From: Triparma columacea
Taxonomy: Eukaryota; Sar; Bolidophyceae; Parmales; Triparmaceae
Direction of reading: 5' to 3'
DNA length: 64,000 nt
Assembly (NCBI GenBank): GCA_030267965.1
Contig: BRYA01001541.1
Coordinates: 1-64,000 of the forward strand
How positions within the stretch are numbered: position 1 is the stretch's first letter; each line of letters opens with the position of its first letter. The translations under genes and the position numbers were made by a program. The notes under the pieces are model-generated. The model was not told the DNA's origin. It did no database searches and saw only the letters and a program-made list of their open reading frames with translations. Positions 54,351-61,143 of the stretch are shown piece by piece.

Positions 54351-55433
54351 TCATACCCATTCAGAAGGATGCATATATTCAAAAAAGTATACAAGCCTGT
54401 TGTCCCACATTCCGAAGCCCTCGTGTCCGTAGCTATCAACATACATGGGGTTGCCATGCATCAACCAAAGTTTTCTAACGGCCTCCTCAATGGCGACGGC
54501 GACCTCGTAGTTCGATGGGCTTATGAGAGGTCTGCAGTCATGAAGCTGAAGCTGGGAGGGGTCCCACTCCTCGGGGGCACAAGGTTCTTCCATGTACATG
54601 ATCTGGACTAGAAGCATATCGATGCCTGGCGGCTCGTGGGGCGGACCGCTAGACCCGCTGGCCTCTGCAAAATCGCAAATTGAATTGCCCCAGTACAGGT
54701 CCTTGGCCTTGTCCTGTTCGTCCCAGTCCTCGTTGAGGTTTCTCAGGTCCTCAGGTAAGGTGATGCAAGGCTTCCTCCCCTGGTCAAAGTAAAACCTCTC
54801 TGCCCAGGGCATCGCCTCGACCCTCTCCTCGACGATGGCGTTGAAATCCCACGAAACTCTGCCAAGTGCGACAAGCGTGCTCGGGTCTCCGATGTAGGAG
54901 AGGATCATGGGGAAGAGGTCCTCAGGGAGGTTAGCGTTGCTTGTGGGGGTGATTGTGGTAGTGGTAGTCGTGGTAGTGGTGGTGGAGGAAGTGGTATTGC
55001 CATCGACCTTGCGCTTCGTACCCTTCCCCGATGGCTTTGCCTGCATGGGGAGTGAGGCTGGGACGGGGTGGTCGACGAAGGCCATGGCACCGGGACGGCT
55101 TTGCCGCTCCGAAATCTGTCTGAAGACGAATTTATTCATCTCAGACTCGGAGTGGAATGACTTGAGTGTGACGTTCCCGAGTCCGGTCGACGTTCTACCG
55201 CTTCTCGAAGTAGTACTGTACACTCCAGCGTCCACGTGAGTCCAGATCATGCAAAAAATGCTCCCGCTTGGGGCTGAGTTCCTCATGTAACACCGGAGGA
55301 CTGCTCCAGGAACGGGGGGAGGGTAAGCCTCTGTGGGCAGCAGAGAAGGCAGAGAAGTAGTCTTCTCGGAGGGATGAGGGATTATGGCTGTGTCAGGCGC
55401 CTCAGCCTCGTCATTAGACATCTTCAGAGACAT
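54351..55433 (-). CDS. F-box protein, tandem paralogue A
   Basis: 360 residues, single exon. The N-terminal part (residues about 43-115) resembles a WGR-like fold (MRNSAPSGSIFCMIWTH, then FHSESEMNKFVFRQISER). A poly-Thr linker precedes an F-box-like helix bundle (LPEDLFPMILSYIGDP, then ALGRVSWDFNAIVEERV). The C-terminal 150 residues contain conserved pieces shared with the next gene (YVDSYGHEGFGMWDNRLVY). F-box proteins usually bring substrates to SCF ubiquitin ligases. Compared with paralogue B it lacks an 80-residue block between the N-terminal domain and the linker. Its coding sequence is over 85 percent alike by eye in shared parts. Confidence 0.7.
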   Translation of the reverse strand: MSLKMSNDEAEAPDTAIIPHPSEKTTSLPSLLPTEAYPPPVPGAVLRCYMRNSAPSGSIFCMIWTHVDAGVYSTTSRSGRTSTGLGNVTLKSFHSESEMNKFVFRQISERQSRPGAMAFVDHPVPASLPMQAKPSGKGTKRKVDGNTTSSTTTTTTTTTTITPTSNANLPEDLFPMILSYIGDPSTLVALGRVSWDFNAIVEERVEAMPWAERFYFDQGRKPCITLPEDLRNLNEDWDEQDKAKDLYWGNSICDFAEASGSSGPPHEPPGIDMLLVQIMYMEEPCAPEEWDPSQLQLHDCRPLISPSNYEVAVAIEEAVRKLWLMHGNPMYVDSYGHEGFGMWDNRLVYFFEYMHPSEWV

Positions 55434-55735
55434 TGCTGGAGGGAGTCCCGTGAAGGCTGCCGAGAATTATGCCTTTGTGTGTGTGTAGCACGGGCTTGAC
55501 GTTGGATGGATGGATGCGTGCTGGGAACTTTCTGTGGGAGGGCTAGAAAAGGAGAAAAGGCGATGTAGTTTTGTTGGAGACCAAATTTGAGCTTCAACTA
55601 CAATGTGTTTGGATATAGTGTAAGTAGTAGTATTGTTGTTTGTATTATGAAGCGTTTCAATTATGTAAAAAGTATTATTATAGGCTTTAATACAGTTTTC
55701 TTGACAAATAATGGCCAAATCATCTCAAAGACTCA
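54420..55735 (-). repeat. Segmental duplication, copy 1
   Basis: Copy 1 covers paralogue A plus its 5' flank (55543-55735). The flank matches 57168-57360 almost base for base, including AAAAGGAGAAAAGGCGATGT. The match of non-coding flank shows that the unit duplicated as DNA, not as a spliced copy. Confidence 0.85.
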
Positions 55736-55835
55736 AGAAATCTTGAGAGTGGGAGGGGGACAAGGAGATTGACATAAAGAAGATTTACTCTCAACAACAA
55801 TTTCGTTAGTATGCATATGAAGACACTTATTTCGC
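55434..55835. promoter_or_regulatory. Region between the two F-box paralogues
   Basis: 402 bp. It contains the duplicated 5' flank (from 55543) plus about 100 bp (55440-55540) absent from copy 2. It should hold the promoter of paralogue A and the 3' end of paralogue B. No other gene is visible. Confidence 0.5.
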
Positions 55836-57158
55836 TCAATAATCATAATCAAAAAATACGGGAGACTCAAGGGCGTATACAAGCCTGTCGTCCCATATTC
55901 CGAAGCCCTCGTGTCCGTAGCTATCAACATATGTGAGGTTGCCATGCGTCAAATTAACAGCCGTATCCGAAATTTCTCTGAAGGCCTCCTCAATGGCGAC
56001 GGCGATCTCGTAGTTCGATGGGCTTACGAGAGGTCTGCAGTCCTTGAAGAGGAATCCCTCGCTGAAGTCCCCTTGCTCGGGGGTGGGACCGTTGGTGAAA
56101 TCCATGTACATGATCTGGACTAGAAGCATGTCGATGCCTGGCGGCTCGTGGGGCGGACCGCTAGACCCGCTGGCCTCGGTTGAGCCCCAGGTCGAATGCC
56201 TGGCCTTGTCCTGTTCGTCCCAGTCCTCGTTGAGGTTCCTCAGGTCCTCAGGTAAGGTGATGCAAGGCTTCCTCCCCTGGTCAAAGTAAAACCTCTCTGC
56301 CCAGGGCATCGCCTCGACCCTCTCCTCGACGATGGCGTTGAAATCCCACGAAACTCTGCCAAGTGCGACAAGCGTGCCCGGGTCTCCGATGTAGGAGAGG
56401 ATCATGGGGAAGAGGTCCTCAGGGAGGTTAGCTTTGCTTGTGGGGGTGATTGTGGTAGTGGTAGTGGTAGTCGTGGTAGTGGTGGTGGAGGAAGTGGTAT
56501 TGGCATCCTCCACGACGTAGCCTTCCTTCTTCTTCTTCTCCACGTACTTGTCGAAGTACTCCTTCGCCTCCCTGTTGCTCGTGAACGTCTTGGGCTTGTC
56601 AGCACCCTTCCCTCTCTCTCCTTCCGCATTATACCCTCCAAACCTCAGACTACCCGTGTTGTCACCCGAGTAATCCACGATGTACCAACGAGGCTTCAAA
56701 CCCTTTGCGTCCAACCGAAGCCGAACTACGTATCCCTCGGTCTTCTCGATGTCGTCCAGCAGTTCGACCTTGCGCTTCGTACCCTTCCCCGATGGCTTGG
56801 CCTGCACGGGAATTGAGGCTGGGACGGGGTGGTCGACGAAGGCCTTGGCACCGGGACGGCTTTGCCGCTCCGAAATCTGTCTGAAGACGAATTTATTCAT
56901 CTCAGACTCGGAGTGGAACGACTTCAGTGTGACGTTCCCGAGTCCAGTCGACGTTTTACCGGTTCTCGAAGTAGTGCTGTACACTCCAGCGTCCACGTGA
57001 GTCCAGATCATGTAAAACTTGCTCCCGCTTGGGGCTGAGTTCCTCATGTAACACCGGAGGACTGCTCCAGGAACGGGGGGAGGGTAAGCCTCTGTGGGCA
57101 GCAGAGAAGGCAGAGAAGTAGGCGCCTCAGCCTCGTCTCTGAAGAGCTTCAGTGACAT
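55836..57158 (-). CDS. F-box protein, tandem paralogue B
   Basis: 440 residues, single exon. It shares the WGR-like N-terminus, poly-Thr linker, F-box (LPEDLFPMILSYIGDP) and C-terminal region with paralogue A. It has an extra block of about 80 residues before the linker (VELLDDIEKTEGYVVRLRLD, then KEYFDKYVEKKKKEGYV). That block looks like a second WGR-type module (YIVDYSGDNTGSLRFGGYN). It either was lost from A or gained in B. B in turn lacks about 15 residues near the N-terminus of A. Function as an SCF substrate receptor is inference. Confidence 0.7.
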   Translation of the reverse strand: MSLKLFRDEAEAPTSLPSLLPTEAYPPPVPGAVLRCYMRNSAPSGSKFYMIWTHVDAGVYSTTSRTGKTSTGLGNVTLKSFHSESEMNKFVFRQISERQSRPGAKAFVDHPVPASIPVQAKPSGKGTKRKVELLDDIEKTEGYVVRLRLDAKGLKPRWYIVDYSGDNTGSLRFGGYNAEGERGKGADKPKTFTSNREAKEYFDKYVEKKKKEGYVVEDANTTSSTTTTTTTTTTTTITPTSKANLPEDLFPMILSYIGDPGTLVALGRVSWDFNAIVEERVEAMPWAERFYFDQGRKPCITLPEDLRNLNEDWDEQDKARHSTWGSTEASGSSGPPHEPPGIDMLLVQIMYMDFTNGPTPEQGDFSEGFLFKDCRPLVSPSNYEIAVAIEEAFREISDTAVNLTHGNLTYVDSYGHEGFGIWDDRLVYALESPVFFDYDY

Positions 57159-57360
57159 TGTTGGAGGGCCAGAAAAGGAGAAAAGGCGATGTAGTTTTGT
57201 TGGAGACTAAATTTGAGCTTAAACTACAATGTATTTGGATATAGTGTAAGTAGTAGTATCGTTGTTGGTATTATGAAGCGTTTCAATCTTATAAATAGTA
57301 TTATTATAGGCTTTAATACAGTTTTCTTGACAAATAATGCACAAATCATCTCAAAGTCTC
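55870..57360 (-). repeat. Segmental duplication, copy 2
   Basis: Copy 2 of the tandem duplication, with paralogue B and 5' flank at 57168-57360. The two copies lie head to tail on the minus strand. Confidence 0.85.
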
Positions 57361-57505
57361 TTTTTCCTCCGAAGAATCGAAGAAAGGAGAGGAGCCCGAG
57401 GACCATTTCTTAGGATCCCATTTTGACCCCTCTACGTAATAATATCAAATCTCAATACATTAATTACAATAATATAATCAACATAGATCAATATAGCATA
57501 CTATA
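57159..57505. promoter_or_regulatory. Divergent region between F-box B and PPR genes
   Basis: 347 bp. The half next to the F-box gene is the duplicated flank. The rest (57410-57505) is AT-rich and should hold the PPR promoter. Confidence 0.4.
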
Positions 57506-60124
57506 ATGAGCAAGTATGTACATAGAGGCATATTAAGACATACAAGAAAAGCGAAGCCACTACCACACACCCCTACATTTAGATTAAATAGGTCAATAAC
57601 AACATCAAAACCAGCATATTATGAGTTGAACAATTACACACACAATAATACGCACAACAATACGCACAACAAAAAACACAATAGAGACTATTATACACCT
57701 AACAATTATGACAACCACGACTCACTTCACCAATCAAATACTACACACACACATACATATCAATCACAACAACAACCACTACACACATACACACAACAAC
57801 CACAACAACAACCACTCACTCTCACGTTCACACCTAAATTTAAACTCAACCTCGGCTTTACACAATCACTGAGGGTCAAGGTGGGAGAGGGCTTAGACAA
57901 GAGGGAGGAGGAGGAGGGGGAAGAAAGAGGGAGAAGAGTGGGCTTCAGGACAAAGAAGGAGGGAGAGCAACTTAGACACCCAGACGACACGTTCCAGTTC
58001 TTCCCAGACCTTTCAATGATTGAAATGTCGAGGGAGGAGAACGAGAGGGGAGGCTTTTTGGCGCCATTAGTACCAACATCGACAACAACATCGACAACAA
58101 CATCGACATCAACATCGACAATCCAAACAAACGAGGATATCGAATCGCTTATCACCTCTACTTTCAAATCAATATCGACTCCCCTATTTTCACACTTCAC
58201 CAACTCCACAAGCGACCTAGAAGTGGGCTCTTACAGGAACCTCAATGATCGCAAGTCCAAGCTGATGTGCATCATCCACGACCATCTCTGCGCCCCCTCC
58301 TCCAGGTGGCGTCTGAACCAGGCCCGCGGGAAGCGCCCCCGTGTTGGCTGGCATCCCGCTGTCCCCCTCCGCCTCATCTACGACGACAGCGACAGGGACC
58401 TCGAAACGATGCCCACCTTCCACAGGCCGGTCTTCAACGCCCAGCTGTTCGCGCACATCGAGGAGGCGCTGGAGGCCCACGAGGGGGAGCTGGTACCCGG
58501 GGACTACAAGCTCCTGCTCCGGCGGTGCGGCGAGGCGGGCGACTACGTGGGGTGCGAGAAAATAATGAGGAGGATGGCGGAGAAGGACATCACGCCAGAC
58601 GCGGAGTGCTTCTTCCACTGGGTCAACGGGTGCAGCGAGAACCACCCCACCAAGGGCCTGAAGATCGTTACGAACCTCATGAAGGTGCCGTCCGGGGCAG
58701 CCAACATTTCCGTCGACCTCTACAACCTCACCCTCCAGCTTCTATTCGACACGGACATGCACCACGACGAGTCTCTGGGGATACTCCGGAGGATGCAGAG
58801 GGAGGGTCACCACCCGAACGCCATGACTTACAGCCTGGTCATCAGGAGCGCCACCAGGGCAAACGAATTGGAGGGAGCGTGGGACTTATTCTTAGAGGTG
58901 AGGGACTTGGCCACTAAGAGGGGAGGCCACGGCAGGGCGCAGAAGGCGAACCCGCGGTTGGCGCCGGCCGGCTCAGCAGATAGGTTGTCAGGCTTAGCTT
59001 CCCAAGCTAACTCTCTCTCTCCCCCCCCCCCCCCGCCCCGTCCCCGGCAGATGCACAGAAACTTATACCTAGACATGCTCACCATGGGGTTCGGGGAGGA
59101 CGACGACCCCTCGGTAGCGGAGATGAATCATAGCAAGACCGAGAACCAGCAGGACGTCTTCACTCACCTACTGCAGATGCTGAAGAACAACAAACCCAGG
59201 ATACCCGTCATTTGGAAGGGGAGGAGGAGGGAGACTTATAAGGGGGTTAGCAATGTGGATGCACTGGGACTCATATATACGGCCAAGGAGAAGGATGTGG
59301 AATGGGAAGACCAAGAGATGCTCCGTCGTCGTACGAAGTTGGCGGTGAAACTCTTCAAAAAGTTTGAGGAGCTGCACTACGACTTCCTCGCCCTCGGCCG
59401 CATCCACTTCACCGGCTTCGTCTGCATGATGCAGCTGCTAATGAAAGCCGGCCTGCACTCCGCGGTCGTCAGGCTGTTCCTCGAAGGCATAGGACACAAC
59501 AGGAAAACCATGGACTTCAACCACAAGAACTCATGCGCTGTACACGCCATGGACGCGGCGACGGTCAGGAGGAACCCGGGGGAAGCGCTGAGGATTATTA
59601 TGGTCCTGGATGAACACACGATACATAGGAACGAGGAGGAGAAGAGGTACAGCATACAGAAGCTTACAGAAACGTGGGAGGAAGGCGGCAGGGGGAGGGG
59701 GGGGAGCTGGGGGGAAAGGGATTCGTCTGAGGAAGAGGAGGAGGGGAAGCCGTCGGAGGAGGAGGGGGAGGCCGAGGAGTGGTACGGGGCTGCGGACCAT
59801 GACAGCTCGTCGGGGGACTACGGGTTCCTCGCCGACAGGAGGGAGGGGTCGGACGTAAGGGAGATCGTCAACCCTAGGTTCCTATTCAACGGGTACGCCC
59901 TGGCGATGGAGTGCGGGGACGGGGATACGGCGGTTGAGATATGCGACGTGATGGACAGGAATTTGAGGCTCGTGGGAGCAGAGGATATTAGGAGAAGGAT
60001 GAGGAGGAGGGCAGAGGAACTGGGGGGGGGCAAGGGGGGGGGAGAAAAGGTGGAGGGGGAGAAGGTGGGGGAAAGGGGGGAGAGGGGGGAGGATGGAGAG
60101 GACGGGGACGACTTGTACTTGTAA
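57506..60124 (+). CDS. Pentatricopeptide repeat protein, probably organellar
   Basis: Two exons, 57506-58897 and 59051-60124, with a 153-nt intron that keeps the frame, give 821 residues. The first 40 residues are basic with Ser/Thr and Arg (YVHRGILRHTRKAKP), fitting a mitochondrial or plastid presequence. A long Asn/His/Gln/Thr-rich low-complexity part follows. PPR motifs begin at about residue 320 (DYKLLLRRCGEAGDYVGCEK, then RMAEKDITPDAECFFHWVNG, then MQREGHHPNAMTYSLVIRSA). More helical repeats follow the intron (FTGFVCMMQLLMKAGLHSAV). The C-terminus is acidic. PPR proteins bind organellar RNA in processing, stability or translation. The RNA target is unknown. Confidence 0.82.
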   Translation: MSKYVHRGILRHTRKAKPLPHTPTFRLNRSITTSKPAYYELNNYTHNNTHNNTHNKKHNRDYYTPNNYDNHDSLHQSNTTHTHTYQSQQQPLHTYTQQPQQQPLTLTFTPKFKLNLGFTQSLRVKVGEGLDKREEEEGEERGRRVGFRTKKEGEQLRHPDDTFQFFPDLSMIEMSREENERGGFLAPLVPTSTTTSTTTSTSTSTIQTNEDIESLITSTFKSISTPLFSHFTNSTSDLEVGSYRNLNDRKSKLMCIIHDHLCAPSSRWRLNQARGKRPRVGWHPAVPLRLIYDDSDRDLETMPTFHRPVFNAQLFAHIEEALEAHEGELVPGDYKLLLRRCGEAGDYVGCEKIMRRMAEKDITPDAECFFHWVNGCSENHPTKGLKIVTNLMKVPSGAANISVDLYNLTLQLLFDTDMHHDESLGILRRMQREGHHPNAMTYSLVIRSATRANELEGAWDLFLEVRDLATKRGGHGRAQKANPRLAPAGSADRLSGLASQANSLSPPPPPPRPRQMHRNLYLDMLTMGFGEDDDPSVAEMNHSKTENQQDVFTHLLQMLKNNKPRIPVIWKGRRRETYKGVSNVDALGLIYTAKEKDVEWEDQEMLRRRTKLAVKLFKKFEELHYDFLALGRIHFTGFVCMMQLLMKAGLHSAVVRLFLEGIGHNRKTMDFNHKNSCAVHAMDAATVRRNPGEALRIIMVLDEHTIHRNEEEKRYSIQKLTETWEEGGRGRGGSWGERDSSEEEEEGKPSEEEGEAEEWYGAADHDSSSGDYGFLADRREGSDVREIVNPRFLFNGYALAMECGDGDTAVEICDVMDRNLRLVGAEDIRRRMRRRAEELGGGKGGGEKVEGEKVGERGERGEDGEDGDDLYL
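58898..59050 (+). other. 153-nt in-frame intron of the PPR gene
   Basis: Begins GTGAGG and ends in a long C-rich tract and GGCAG. The length is a multiple of three and no stop interrupts, so unspliced transcripts would still be translated with 51 extra low-complexity residues. Codon content inside differs from the flanking PPR helices, which supports an intron. Confidence 0.65.
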
Positions 60125-61143
60125 TTATACATTTGTTAGAGCGAAATACAGGTTGATTGAGGGGCTGTGCCAATTTTGGATGCGGATCCTCTCTGGTCCT
60201 AAATGGACCGCAAGCGGGGCAAGTATCTACCTCAACGAGTCCGTTCTCGTTCCTGTTCACTCCCCCCCCTTCCTTGGGAAGAAGTGATCTTTGACGGTTG
60301 ATAAGCTGAAGATTGAAGGTCGTTGGGGAAAGAAATTACATTGGCTTTTGTGGCGTTTTCAGCGTTATGGGGACCGAAGGTGAACAAGGGAAGGCACCGG
60401 AACTGCCCTGAGAGTTTAGTAAATGCAACTAACTTTGACTGCGGAGAGAAAGAATCGGATCATAATACAAGATGATTATATGTTAACATACCAACTTTGA
60501 ACCACATTTTTAATTTTGGAAAAGAACCAAGAATAGCGAAAAATTAGAGGTGAGGTCGTACGAGGAGTGACCATTGTCTATTAGTTGGCGCGTTTAATGC
60601 AAAAGAAACACATATTCGGCCGTGAATAGAAATTCAGATGAGCTCCCCCGAAACCAGTAAATGAGGTTCCATGGATTATTTATCCTCATGAGATTCCCGA
60701 CGCAGATTTTAGCTACACTCCCGGGCTAATATTGTCCTACTTCGGAAACTCGGAGGTCTTTTGACGAATATATCACCCTTTATCCCTCACCACCTCCCCC
60801 CCTTTCCCCCTCCCGTCCTCAGCCAAAGTAAACCCCAAGAATTAGCCCCTGCAAAAGCTTCGTTGAAGGTAAGAATGTGCACGGAGACCTAAGATCGGGT
60901 GGTACGAGACGTAAATTGAGGAAGAAACGACCGCAATGTAAAACAAGCTCAGCTCAAATCCACCTTGGTGCCTCGACCAGGACTGTGGGGTTGGTTGACT
61001 CCACTGGAGTCAATCGCCGTATATTAATTAGAGACAACTGTTGTTACCCCTCATCATCTCGCCGCGACCGATACCGTTTCAAAAAACATCTCACTTATCC
61101 CCAAACTACCCTTCCACCTTTCAGCCTTCCCCCCCTCTTAAGC
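60125..61143. other. 1-kb intergenic region with a probable non-coding 5' exon
   Basis: This is the longest gene-free stretch. A pyrimidine tract with CCTCAG near 60821, a donor GTAAGA at 60869 and an acceptor TTTCAG at 61124 outline a small exon (about 60822-60868) upstream of the START-like gene. All ways of reading it into the ATG at 61144 meet a stop, so it would be 5' UTR. I found no tRNA, snRNA or other gene signature. Confidence 0.4.
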
